From Microbacterium neungamense (GTDB taxonomy: Bacteria > Actinomycetota > Actinomycetes > Actinomycetales > Microbacteriaceae), in contig NZ_CP069717.1 of NCBI RefSeq assembly GCF_024971095.1, positions 1,426,001-1,490,000 of the forward strand: a stretch of 64,000 nucleotides of DNA, read 5' to 3'. The number at the start of each line of letters is the position of its first letter. Within the stretch, counting starts at the first letter, position 1. Shown one piece after another: positions 28,222-35,723 of this stretch. Position numbers and translations under genes: made by a program. The notes beneath the pieces are model-generated. The model searched no databases. It had not been told where the DNA came from and saw nothing but the letters and a program-made list of their open reading frames with translations.

Positions 28222-28320
28222 ATGGAACTACTCACGTGGATCGTCTCCGCGGCGGCCCTCGGCGTCTCGCTCGCGGCGCTCACCGTCGCCATCCGCGGCG
28301 CGCGCAAAGCCCGCCGCTGA
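28222..28320 (+). CDS. 32-residue single-pass membrane protein
   Basis: Not in any family I recognise. ATG 28222 lies 8 nt after aaaggag, a strong ribosome-binding site, and the frame ends at TGA 28318. It reads MELLTWIV, a hydrophobic Ala/Leu/Val helix of about 18 residues, then a basic tail RGARKARR, so the C-terminus is predicted to stay cytoplasmic. The codon bias is normal for the window. Stand-alone between two hairpins and the candidate RNA at 28404. The combination of a good ribosome-binding site, helix and basic tail makes it more than chance, but expression is unproven. Confidence 0.5.
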   Translation: MELLTWIVSAAALGVSLAALTVAIRGARKARR

Positions 28321-28403
28321 ACGCACCCGACCCCGATGGCCTGGCCACCGCCCCGCGGTTCGCAGGCTGGGAGATCGGCGCCCCTCGCTTTCATGACCCG
28401 CGG

Positions 28404-28515
28404 TAGCATCGCGAGGCCCTGACCCGCTCCCGAAGAGACCGAATCTCCTCACGCGCGCGGTCTCATCGGCCACGCAGAAGGCCCCCACCTCGGAATCGAG
28501 GGTGGGGGCCTTCTT
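28404..28515 (+). ncRNA. candidate structured small RNA (unproven)
   Basis: A TAGCAT -10 (28404-28409) would start a transcript near 28417. It folds a hairpin (gagaccg 28435-28441, cggtctc 28458-28464) whose loop holds tctcctc, complementary to Shine-Dalgarno sequence. It ends in a 14-bp terminator hairpin (28476-28514) followed by ttg. No ORF fits. It runs against rpmE2. The -35 is weak. Confidence 0.3.
28476..28514. terminator. terminator of rpmE2, possibly bidirectional
   Basis: Arms agaaggcccccacc (28476-28489) and complement (28501-28514), loop of 11 nt, 45 bp past the rpmE2 stop. Confidence 0.8.
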
Positions 28516-28558
28516 GATGTCTGTCCGGGGACTATCCCGGCGACACGCCGTATGGGAC

Positions 28559-28810
28559 TTAGCGTCCGCCGAAGTTCTTGAAGCGCTGGTTGAACTTCTC
28601 CACGCGGCCGGCGGAGTCCATGATGCGCTGCTTGCCCGTGTAGAACGGGTGCGAGGCCGAGGAGATCTCGACGTCGATGACGGGGTACTCCACACCGTCC
28701 AGCTCGATCGTCTTGTCGCTGGTCACGGTGGAGCGGGTGAGGAAGGTCTCGCCCGAGCCGAGGTCGCGGAACACGACGGCCTGGTAGTCGGGGTGAATGT
28801 CAGTCTTCAT
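28559..28810 (-). CDS. rpmE2: 50S ribosomal protein L31 type B
   Basis: An 83-residue ribosomal protein beginning [16 protein letters not shown] and ending [11 protein letters not shown]. It lacks the Cys ligands of zinc-binding type A L31, so it is the C-minus paralogue that in many bacteria is used when zinc is scarce. The leader from the TAGAAT at 28884 is about 60 nt with aagga before ATG 28810. I see no convincing Zur palindrome. A zinc-type L31 gene is not in the window. Confidence 0.93.
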   Translation of the reverse strand: MKTDIHPDYQAVVFRDLGSGETFLTRSTVTSDKTIELDGVEYPVIDVEISSASHPFYTGKQRIMDSAGRVEKFNQRFKNFGGR

Positions 28811-28878
28811 GCGGAATCCTTGGATCGCGGAGGGTGTACTTCGGAAAAGCCGGAGGGCACAAGATGCACCAAGGGTCG

Positions 28879-28884
28879 ATTCTA
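28879..28884 (-). promoter_or_regulatory. -10 box of rpmE2
   Basis: TAGAAT on the minus strand, 68 nt before ATG 28810, giving a leader of roughly 60 nt. Confidence 0.55.
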
Positions 28885-28912
28885 TCAGTTGTTGGGCGGG
28901 GACAGAAACCCG

Positions 28913-29695
28913 TCAGGCGGCGCGGGCCGCGAAGCGGCCGCCCTCGGCGGACAGCGCGATCGGCATCCCGAACGCCTCGCTGAGCGAGTCGGACGTGAGC
29001 GTCTCCTCGATCGGGCCGGATGCCACCACCCGCCCCTCTCGCAGCAGCAGCATGTGGGTGAACCCGATGGGGATCTCTTCCACGTGGTGGGTGACCATCA
29101 CCATCGCCGGCGTCGTCGGCGAGCCGGCGTAGCCGCCGAGCAGGCTGAGCAGCTCCTCGCGGGACCCGAGATCGAGGCTGGCGGTCGGCTCGTCGAGGAG
29201 CAGCAGCTCCGGGTCGGTCATCACCGCGCGGGCGATCTGCACGCGCTTCTGCTCGCCGTCGCTGAGCGTGCCGAACAGCCGCTCGGACAGGTGCTCGAGC
29301 TTCCACTCGGCGAGCACCCGCTGGGCACGGCGCTCGTCGATGCCCTCGTACGCCTCGTTCCAGCGACCGAGCACCGAGTACGCCGCGGTGAGCACGGCGT
29401 TCAGCACCGTCTCGTCGCGGGGAACCCGGCGTGCCATCGCCGATGATGCGAAGCCGATCCGCGGCCGGATCTCGAACACATCGGTGCGCCCGAGCGTCTC
29501 GCCGAGCACCGTCACGGTTCCCGAGGTGGGATGCAGGAGCGTGTCCGCCAACTGCAGCAGCGTCGTCTTGCCCGCGCCGTTCGGTCCGAGGATGACCCAT
29601 CGCTGGTCATCCGAGACCGCCCAGGTCACGTGATCGACGATGTTGCGCCCCTCGCGGCGCACGACGACATCGGTGAGTTCCAGAGCACTCGGCAT
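28913..29695 (-). CDS. ABC transporter ATP-binding protein, stand-alone
   Basis: A 260-residue ATPase. Walker A LGPNGAGKTT, Q-loop region RIGFASS, signature LSDGEQKR (Gly to Asp at the third position of LSGGQ), Walker B LLLLDEPTASLD and H-loop VTHHVEEIP. The group matches YlmA/ModF-like cytosolic ATPases. No permease is adjacent, so the partner or non-transport role is unknown. Start ATG 29695, 6 nt after TAGGCT. Confidence 0.83.
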   Translation of the reverse strand: MPSALELTDVVVRREGRNIVDHVTWAVSDDQRWVILGPNGAGKTTLLQLADTLLHPTSGTVTVLGETLGRTDVFEIRPRIGFASSAMARRVPRDETVLNAVLTAAYSVLGRWNEAYEGIDERRAQRVLAEWKLEHLSERLFGTLSDGEQKRVQIARAVMTDPELLLLDEPTASLDLGSREELLSLLGGYAGSPTTPAMVMVTHHVEEIPIGFTHMLLLREGRVVASGPIEETLTSDSLSEAFGMPIALSAEGGRFAARAA

Positions 29696-29701
29696 GCCGC
29701 C

Positions 29702-29707
29702 AGCCTA
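29702..29707 (-). promoter_or_regulatory. leaderless -10 of the ABC ATPase gene
   Basis: TAGGCT on the minus strand, 6 nt before ATG 29695 and immediately beyond the glgA stop. Confidence 0.6.
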
Positions 29708-29711
29708 TCGC

Positions 29712-30896
29712 TCAGGCCGTCAGCTCCTCGTAGAGCGCGCGCGTGGTGTCGGCGATGGCACCCCAACTGAACGCGCTGCGGGCGCGCTCGCGTCCGGCGG
29801 CGCCGTACTCGGCGGCCCGCGCGGGATCCATCGCCACCTCGCTGAGCGTCGCCGCCAGGTCCGCGACGTACCGGTCCGGGTCGACCGGGGTGCCGGTGCC
29901 GTCCTGCAGCTGCTCGATCGGCACCAGGCGCCCGGTGACGCCGTCGTCGACGACCTCCGGGATGCCGCCGGTGGCGGTGCCGACCACCGCCGCGCCGCAC
30001 GCCATCGCCTCCAGGTTCACGATACCGAGCGGCTCGTACACCGACGGGCACACGAACGTCGTGGCGGCGGTGAGGATCGCGGACAGCTCGTCGCGCGGCA
30101 GCATCCGCTCGATCCAGATGACGCCCTGGCGGGTCTGCTGGAGCACCCGCACGAGCTCCTGCACCTCGGCCATGATCTCGGGCGTGTCGGGGGCGCCGGC
30201 GCACAGCACGAGCTGCACCTCGGGCGGTAGCTGCTGGGCGGCGCGCAGGAGGTACGGCAGCCCCTTCTGCCGGGTGATCCGCCCGACGAACACGACGGAC
30301 GGGCGGGACGGGTCCATGCCGATGGATGCCAGGAACTCCGGGTTCTCGACCGGCCGCCAGCGTTCCACATCGATGCCGTTGTGGATCACCCGCACCCGCT
30401 CGGGGTCGACCTGCGGGTAGCTGCGGAGGATGTCGTTGCGCATGCCGGCGCTCACGGCGATGATCGCCGCGGCGTTCTCGTAGGCGAGCCGTTCGATGCC
30501 GCTCGAGACCGCGTAGCCCCCGCCGAGCTGCTCGGCCTTCCAGGGCCGCAGCGGCTCAAGGCTGTGCGCCGTGAGCACGTGCGGGATGCCGTGCAGCTGC
30601 GAAGCGAGGTGTCCGGCGAAGTTCGCGTACCAGGTGTGGCTGTGCACGACGTCGGCGCCGGCGATGTCGCCGACCATGGTGAGATCCGTGCCGAGCGTCT
30701 GCACGGCGGCGTTCGCGCCGGCGAGCTCGACCGGCGTCCGATAGGCGTGCGTGCCCGGTTCTCCGCGCTCCGCTCCGAACGCGCGCACCTGCACGTCGAT
30801 GCTCCGGCGGAGGGCCGCGACGAGCTCCGCGACGTGCACGCCGGCACCGCCGTAGATCTCCGGCGGATACTCCTTCGTCACGATGTCGACTCTCAT
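29712..30896 (-). CDS. glgA: GT4 glycogen synthase / maltose-1-phosphate synthase
   Basis: A 394-residue GT-B glycosyltransferase using ADP-glucose. N-terminal KEYPPEIYGGAGVHVAEL, then VFVGRITRQKGLPYL and the nucleotide-binding EPLGIVNLEAMACGAAVVGTATGG. This is the short actinobacterial GT4 form, not the 480-residue GT5 E. coli GlgA. In mycobacteria the homologue makes alpha-maltose-1-phosphate (GlgM). It is divergent from glgC, which supplies ADP-glucose, with only 46 bp between starts. Confidence 0.87.
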   Translation of the reverse strand: MRVDIVTKEYPPEIYGGAGVHVAELVAALRRSIDVQVRAFGAERGEPGTHAYRTPVELAGANAAVQTLGTDLTMVGDIAGADVVHSHTWYANFAGHLASQLHGIPHVLTAHSLEPLRPWKAEQLGGGYAVSSGIERLAYENAAAIIAVSAGMRNDILRSYPQVDPERVRVIHNGIDVERWRPVENPEFLASIGMDPSRPSVVFVGRITRQKGLPYLLRAAQQLPPEVQLVLCAGAPDTPEIMAEVQELVRVLQQTRQGVIWIERMLPRDELSAILTAATTFVCPSVYEPLGIVNLEAMACGAAVVGTATGGIPEVVDDGVTGRLVPIEQLQDGTGTPVDPDRYVADLAATLSEVAMDPARAAEYGAAGRERARSAFSWGAIADTTRALYEELTA

Positions 30897-30902
30897 GACT
30901 GA

Positions 30903-30908
30903 ACGCTA
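30903..30908 (-). promoter_or_regulatory. leaderless -10 of glgA
   Basis: TAGCGT on the minus strand, 6 nt before ATG 30896. Confidence 0.65.
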
Positions 30909-30930
30909 GTACACGACGGGATTCGCCCTC

Positions 30931-30936
30931 TATGGT
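30931..30936 (+). promoter_or_regulatory. leaderless -10 of glgC
   Basis: TATGGT, 6 nt before ATG 30943. The back-to-back glgA/glgC promoters lie 22 bp apart. Confidence 0.6.
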
Positions 30937-30942
30937 GGAACC

Positions 30943-32183
30943 ATGTCGGCACCAAAGAAGGTCTTCGGGATCATCCTCGCCGGTGGCGAGGGCAAGCGAC
31001 TCATGCCTCTCACAGCGGATCGAGCCAAACCCGCGGTGCCCTTCGGGGGCAGTACCGCCTCATCGACTTCGCGATATCCAACCTGATCAACTCGGGGCTG
31101 CGGCAGATCGTCGTGCTGACGCAGTACAAGTCCCACAGCCTCGACCGGCACATCTCCCAGACCTGGCGGCTTTCCGCGCTGCTGAACTCGTACGTGGCGT
31201 CGGTGCCGGCCCAGCAGCGGCTCGGCAAGCGCTGGTTCTCAGGGTCAGCGGACGCGATCCTGCAGAGCCTCAACCTGATCGTCGACGAGAAGCCGGACAT
31301 CGTCGTGGTCATCGGCGCCGACCACGTGTACCGGATGGACTTCATGCAGATGGTCCAGGCGCACATCGAGTCCGGCGCGGCCGCCACCGTGGCCGGCATC
31401 CGTCAGCCGCTCGCGCTGGCCTCGCAGTTCGGCGTGATCGACGCGGATGCCGAAACCGGCCGCATCCGGCAGTTCCTGGAGAAGCCGACGGATGCCACGG
31501 GGCTGACCGACTCCCCCAGCGAGGTGCTCGCCTCGATGGGCAACTACGTGTTCGACGCGGATGCCCTCGTCGCCGCGGTCGAGGCGGACGGGGAGTCCGC
31601 GACGAGCGGGCACGACATGGGCGGCGACATCATCCCCTACTTCGTCGACCGCGGCGAAGCCGGGTATTACGACATGAAGCAGAACGACGTCCCGGGCTCG
31701 TCGCCACGCGACCGCTCGTACTGGCGCGATGTGGGGACCATCGAGTCGTTCTTCGACGCGCACATGGACCTCATCTCCACGCTGCCCGTGTTCAACCTGT
31801 ACAACACGGACTGGCCGATCCACGCGCAGTCGGTGAACTCGCCGCCGGCGAAATTCGTGCGCGACTCGGTGGGCCGGATCGGGAACGCGATCGACTCGAT
31901 CGTCTCGCTCGGCTCGGTCCTCTCCGGCACGCATCTGGAGCGCAGCGTGGTCGGGCCGTGGACGCTCGCCGCGGGCGGGTCGACGATCACGGACTCCGTG
32001 CTGTTCGACGGGGTGCGGGTCGGTGCCGGGGCGCGCGTGCGCCGGGCGATCCTGGACAAGAACGTGGTGCTCGAGGACGGAGCGACGGTCGGTGTGGACC
32101 GGGAGCGCGACCTGGAGCGCGGTTACACGGTGACCGAGTCCGGGATCACGGTGGTGGGCAAGGGCGTGCACGTCGCGCGCTGA
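30943..32183 (+). CDS. glgC: glucose-1-phosphate adenylyltransferase, frameshifted near 31050
   Basis: Forms ADP-glucose from ATP and glucose-1-phosphate, the committed step of glycogen synthesis. N-terminal [17 protein letters not shown] (nucleotide loop) and AKPAVPFGG are in the frame of ATG 30943. The next residues ([17 protein letters not shown]) need one extra C near 31050, in a ggggg-c run. From there the frame is open to 32183, with [25 protein letters not shown] and a left-handed helix C-terminus. Restored length is 413 residues, normal for the family. I treat the missing base as a probable sequence error. Confidence 0.87.
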
Positions 32184-32187
32184 CCGC

Positions 32188-32193
32188 TACGCT
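32188..32193 (+). promoter_or_regulatory. leaderless -10 of serB
   Basis: TACGCT, 7 nt before GTG 32201. Confidence 0.6.
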
Positions 32194-32200
32194 CGATCGG

Positions 32201-32836
32201 GTGACCGCAGCGCGCTTCCTCGTCGTCCTCGATGCCGATTCCACGCTCATCCAGGATGAGGTGATCGAACTCCTCGCCGAGGAGGCCGGCCGGCGCGAGC
32301 AGGTGCAGGCCGCGACGGAGGCGGCCATGCGCGGCGAGGTGGACTTCGCCGCCAGCCTGCGCTCGCGGGTGGCGGCGCTCGAGGGAGTGCCGGAGACGGC
32401 CTTCGAGACGGTCCGCGCGCGGGTGCGTCCGACCCCCGGCGTCCACGAGCTGATCGAGGCGGTGCATGAGCGCGGCGGCGTGGTCGGCGTCGTCTCGGGC
32501 GGGTTCCACGAGATCCTCGACCACATCGCGCCGGCGCTCGGCGTGGACCGCTGGCGCGCGAACCGGCTCGCGATCGCGGCGGCCGCGCTGTCAGGGCTGG
32601 TGGACGGCGCCATCGTGGATGCCGCGGCGAAGGCCGCCGCCCTCCAGGAGTGGGCGGACGAACTGGGCGTGCCGCGGCGGGCCACGATCGCGATCGGCGA
32701 CGGTGCGAACGACCTGCTGATGATGGCGGCGGCCGGCCTCGGCATCGCTTTCAACGCGAAGCCCGCCGTCCGCCAGGCGGCGAGCCTCGTGGTCGGGCCG
32801 GTGGACCTGCGCGAGGTCATCCCGCTCCTGCCCTGA
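32201..32836 (+). CDS. serB: phosphoserine phosphatase
   Basis: A 211-residue HAD enzyme for the last step of serine synthesis. Motif I LDADSTLIQDE (Asp11 nucleophile, Asp13), motif II VVSGGF, Lys in AAAKAAAL and motif IV IGDGANDLLMM. It lacks the N-terminal ACT domains of mycobacterial SerB2, so it is a catalytic-only form. Start GTG 32201, 17 bp after glgC. Confidence 0.88.
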   Translation: MTAARFLVVLDADSTLIQDEVIELLAEEAGRREQVQAATEAAMRGEVDFAASLRSRVAALEGVPETAFETVRARVRPTPGVHELIEAVHERGGVVGVVSGGFHEILDHIAPALGVDRWRANRLAIAAAALSGLVDGAIVDAAAKAAALQEWADELGVPRRATIAIGDGANDLLMMAAAGLGIAFNAKPAVRQAASLVVGPVDLREVIPLLP

Positions 32837-32903
32837 GCCGTCCCGGGCTCATCCCGAGCTCTGCCGTGAGCGGATGCCGGGGGCCGATGTCGGCGGCATC
32901 CCG

Positions 32904-32909
32904 TAGCGT
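32904..32909 (+). promoter_or_regulatory. leaderless -10 of the small alpha/beta hydrolase
   Basis: TAGCGT, 7 nt before ATG 32917. Confidence 0.55.
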
Positions 32910-32916
32910 CGGGACC

Positions 32917-33436
32917 ATGGACATCATTCTGGTTCCCCGGTCTCTGGCTCGACGCGTCCTCCTGGGACGAGGTGACACCAACGCTGGAGGCCGCCGGCCT
33001 CCGCCCGCATCCGATGACGATGCCTGGCGTCGACGAGCCGCACCCCGACGGGATCGGGCTCGCGGAATGGGTGGCGGCGGCGGTCGAGCGCATCGACGCG
33101 CTTCCCGGCGAGGTCGTGCTCGTGGGGCACTCCGGCGGCGGCAGCGTCGTGTGGGGTGCGGCGGATGCCCGGCCCGACCGTGTGGCGCGGGTGGTGTTCG
33201 TCGACACCGTGCCCACGCCGCCCGGCTTCCCGATCAACGACTTCGAGACCGAGATGCTGATGGGCGAGTACGACCGCGAGGCTCTGGAGCGCGAGCTGGA
33301 GAAGTGGGGGCCGTACGCCGACGAGTACCGCGCGATCGAGGACGTCGAGGTGGCGCGGATCGGCTCGGCGCACTGGCCGCAGTTCAGCTGGCCGCAGCGG
33401 CTCGGCGAGCTGCTCGTGGAGGCGGTGAAGCGCTAG
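32917..33436 (+). CDS. alpha/beta hydrolase, frameshifted and short
   Basis: Begins MDIILVP at 32917, then needs removal of one C in the cccc run at 32935-32938 to continue GLWLDASSWDEV. The rest is open to 33436 with nucleophile elbow LVGHSGGGSVVW and terminal His in IGSAHWPQFSWPQ. Corrected length is 172 residues against about 230 for relatives. A block between the Ser and His regions seems missing, so it may be genuinely reduced rather than merely mis-sequenced. Substrate unknown. Confidence 0.7.
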
Positions 33437-33452
33437 GCCCGCGGGGTGGTGC

Positions 33453-34163
33453 TCAGTGGCCCATCCCGAGGCCGCCGTCCACCGGGATGACCGCGCCGGA
33501 GATGTAGGCGGCGTCGTCGGAGGCGAGCCAGGTCACCACGCCGGCGACCTCGTCGGCGGTCGCGAAGCGCCCCGCCGGGATGTTCGCCTTGTACTGCTTC
33601 TGGGTCTCCTCGGGCAGCTCGGCGGTCATGTCGGTCTCGATGAAGCCCGGAGCGACGACGTTCGCGGTGATCCCGCGGCCGCCCAGCTCCCGGGTGAGCG
33701 AGCGGGCGAAGCCGACCAGGCCGCTCTTGGAGGCGGCGTAGTTGACCTGGCCTGCCGAGCCGTACAGGCCGACGACGCTGGAGATGAGGATGACGCGGCC
33801 GAACCGGGCGCGCAGCATCCCCTTCGAGGCGCGCTTGACGACGCGGAAGGAGCCGCCCAGGTTCGTGGCGACGACGCTGTCGAAGTCGTCCTCCGACATC
33901 CGCATCAGCAGGGTGTCCTTGGTGATCCCGGCGTTCGCGACGACGATCTCGACCGGGCCGAGCTGCCGCTCGACCTCAGTGAAGGCGGCGTCGACGGCCG
34001 CGGCATCCGTCACGTCGGCCCGCACGGTGAGCGTCCCCTCCGGGCCCTCGCCGCTGCGGGCGGTGACCGCGACCCGGTACCCCTCGCGGACGAAGCGCTC
34101 GGCGATCGCACGACCGATGCCGCGGTTTCCGCCGGTGACGAGGACGACGCGATCCGTGCTCAT
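33453..34163 (-). CDS. fabG: 3-oxoacyl-ACP reductase (SDR family)
   Basis: A 236-residue NADPH-dependent short-chain reductase of fatty-acid elongation. VTGGNRGIGRAIAERF (cofactor), VANAGITKD, catalytic Ser in ILISSVVGLYG and YAASK (Tyr, Lys), plus GFIETDMTAELP and the C-terminal SGAVIPVDGGLGMGH. Start ATG 34163 with aggag; a TAGGAT -10 about 40 nt upstream gives a leader. It reads alone, not in a fab cluster. Confidence 0.87.
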   Translation of the reverse strand: MSTDRVVLVTGGNRGIGRAIAERFVREGYRVAVTARSGEGPEGTLTVRADVTDAAAVDAAFTEVERQLGPVEIVVANAGITKDTLLMRMSEDDFDSVVATNLGGSFRVVKRASKGMLRARFGRVILISSVVGLYGSAGQVNYAASKSGLVGFARSLTRELGGRGITANVVAPGFIETDMTAELPEETQKQYKANIPAGRFATADEVAGVVTWLASDDAAYISGAVIPVDGGLGMGH

Positions 34164-34247
34164 GAGGGGCTCCTGCCTGTTCGTTCGGGACCGAGGACAT
34201 CCTATCGGCGGGGCCGGGCGGACGCGTCCGGGCACCCCCGCGCGGCG

Positions 34248-34253
34248 TAGGCT
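34248..34253 (+). promoter_or_regulatory. leaderless -10 of the DUF3099 gene
   Basis: TAGGCT, 9 nt before GTG 34263; no Shine-Dalgarno in the spacer. Confidence 0.5.
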
Positions 34254-34262
34254 GGAAGCACC

Positions 34263-34637
34263 GTGAAGCACACCCGACACGCCCCCGCTGTCACCTCTCT
34301 GCCGCAGGCGCCGCATGATGAGGCGAGCCACCGCGTGCGCCGGTATGCGCTCACCATGGGCATCCGGATGGTGTGCTTCCTGCTGATGGCGTTCGTGCAG
34401 CCCTACGGCTGGTGGACGTGGGTGTTCGCGATCGCCGCGGCCGTGCTGCCGTACATCGCCGTCGTCTTCGCGAACGCCGGCAGCGACAGTGTGGAGACGC
34501 GCGTGGAGTCCCCGGGCCCGCAGCTCGGCGCGCCCGCGACGACGGGACCGGAGCCGACGGCGCCGGACGTGATCACGATCCACGAGAGCCCCGACCGCGG
34601 GGATGCGCGGGCCGACGAGCGGGACGAGGGGAAGTGA
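34263..34637 (+). CDS. DUF3099 membrane protein
   Basis: A 124-residue actinobacterial protein of unknown function. Residues 30-75 hold two hydrophobic helices separated by QPYGWWTW, the DUF3099 signature region. The C-terminal 50 residues are acidic and Pro-rich. First of three coupled genes: its TGA overlaps the next GTG (GTGA). Confidence 0.78.
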   Translation: MKHTRHAPAVTSLPQAPHDEASHRVRRYALTMGIRMVCFLLMAFVQPYGWWTWVFAIAAAVLPYIAVVFANAGSDSVETRVESPGPQLGAPATTGPEPTAPDVITIHESPDRGDARADERDEGK

Positions 34638-34831
34638 CCGAGGAGTTCGAGTGCTCCCGCGCGGGATGCCGGCGCACCGCGACTCATCACGTCGTGTGGC
34701 GCAACCCGCGCATCCACGGCGAGGATCGCCGCAAGATCTGGCTGGCCTGCGATGAGCACGTCGGGTATCTGGGCGACTACCTGCGTGCGCGCGACTTCCC
34801 CGTCGACGTGCGAGAGGGTCTTCCCGAGTGA
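34634..34831 (+). CDS. 65-residue Cys/His protein, probable zinc binder
   Basis: Starts GTG 34634 overlapping the DUF3099 stop. FECSRAGCRRTATHHVVWRNP followed by WLACDEHVGYL gives a C-x4-C ... C-x2-H pattern suited to one metal site. Relatives in Microbacteriaceae are sometimes labelled acetone carboxylase, which has no basis in sequence. Its TGA overlaps the SURF1 start. Position suggests a link with cytochrome oxidase assembly, but that is inference. Confidence 0.65.
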   Translation: MTEEFECSRAGCRRTATHHVVWRNPRIHGEDRRKIWLACDEHVGYLGDYLRARDFPVDVREGLPE

Positions 34832-35637
34832 GCCGGCGGATGCTGCGCTGGGGCGCCTATCTGCTGGTGGCCGCGGGCTTCGCGGTCGCCTGCGCGTTCC
34901 TGTCGCACTGGCAGTTCGACCGCAACGAAGAGCGTGCGCGCCAGATCGCGCTCGTGGAGCGGAACTACGATGCGCCCGCCGCCCCGCTCGACGCGGTGCT
35001 GGACGGCGATGAGCTCGACCCCGGTGACGAGTGGCGTCCGGTCGAACTGCACGGCGAGTATCTCGCCGATCAGCAGGTGCTGGTGCGGAACCGTCCCCAC
35101 GGCGGCACGAGCGCCTTCGAGGTGCTGGTCCCGTTCCGCGACCGCAGCGGCCTGGTGCTGCTGGTGGATCGGGGCTGGGTGCCGCCGGGGGACGGCGACG
35201 CCCCGGATGCGGTCCCGGCGCCGCCCTCCGGCGAGGTGACGGTGATCGCCCGGCTGCGTCCCGGCGAGCCGCTGCCCTCCTCCGGGCGGGGCGCGCCCGA
35301 GGGACAGGTGCCGACGATCCACCTGCCGACCGTGGACGCGGCGGTCGACGCCGCGCTCGTCACGGGCGCGTACGGGCAGCTGGTGTCGGAGACGCCGCCG
35401 GCCGACCGCACGCCCGGCGGGTTCGAGTCGCCCACCGAGGACCCGGGGCCGCACCTGTCGTACGCGATCCAGTGGATCCTGTTCGCCGTGATGGGCTTCG
35501 GGTTCATCGGCTACGTGATCCGCACCGAGATCGTGAAGGCCCGCGAGGATGCCGGTGAGCGCCCCGCCCGTGCCTCTCGCCGGCGCGATCGCGACGCCGA
35601 CGACGAGGACGCCCTGCTCGACGCCGCCCAGCGGTAG
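34828..35637 (+). CDS. SURF1 family cytochrome c oxidase assembly protein
   Basis: A 269-residue membrane protein with the SURF1 layout: one N-terminal helix (LRWGAYLLVAAGFAVACAF), an extracytoplasmic domain with HWQFDRN, DEWRPVELHGEY and LVDRGWVPPG, and a C-terminal helix (SYAIQWILFAVMGFGFIGYV). It helps heme A insertion into subunit I of the aa3 oxidase, so it functionally pairs with ctaA/ctaB 13 kb away. GTG start overlaps the preceding stop. The stop codon lies in a tandem repeat. Confidence 0.87.
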   Translation: MSRRMLRWGAYLLVAAGFAVACAFLSHWQFDRNEERARQIALVERNYDAPAAPLDAVLDGDELDPGDEWRPVELHGEYLADQQVLVRNRPHGGTSAFEVLVPFRDRSGLVLLVDRGWVPPGDGDAPDAVPAPPSGEVTVIARLRPGEPLPSSGRGAPEGQVPTIHLPTVDAAVDAALVTGAYGQLVSETPPADRTPGGFESPTEDPGPHLSYAIQWILFAVMGFGFIGYVIRTEIVKAREDAGERPARASRRRDRDADDEDALLDAAQR

Positions 35638-35707
35638 CCGCCCGCGGTAGCCGCCCAGCGGTAGCCGCCCGCGGTAGCCGCCCGCGGTAGCCACCCGCGG
35701 TAGCGGC
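35627..35707 (+). repeat. 13-14-bp tandem repeat across the SURF1 stop
   Basis: About six copies of cccgcggtagccg (variants cccagcggtagccg and ...agcca). The first copy contains the TAG stop of the SURF1 gene, and each copy carries another in-register tag. No ORF lies in it. Confidence 0.85.
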
Positions 35708-35723
35708 CGGGTGCGGTTCGGGT

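Noticed and set aside
34634..34831. Acetone carboxylase label for the 65-residue protein
   Set aside because: Acetone carboxylase subunits are large or otherwise distinct; nothing but a propagated name would link them.
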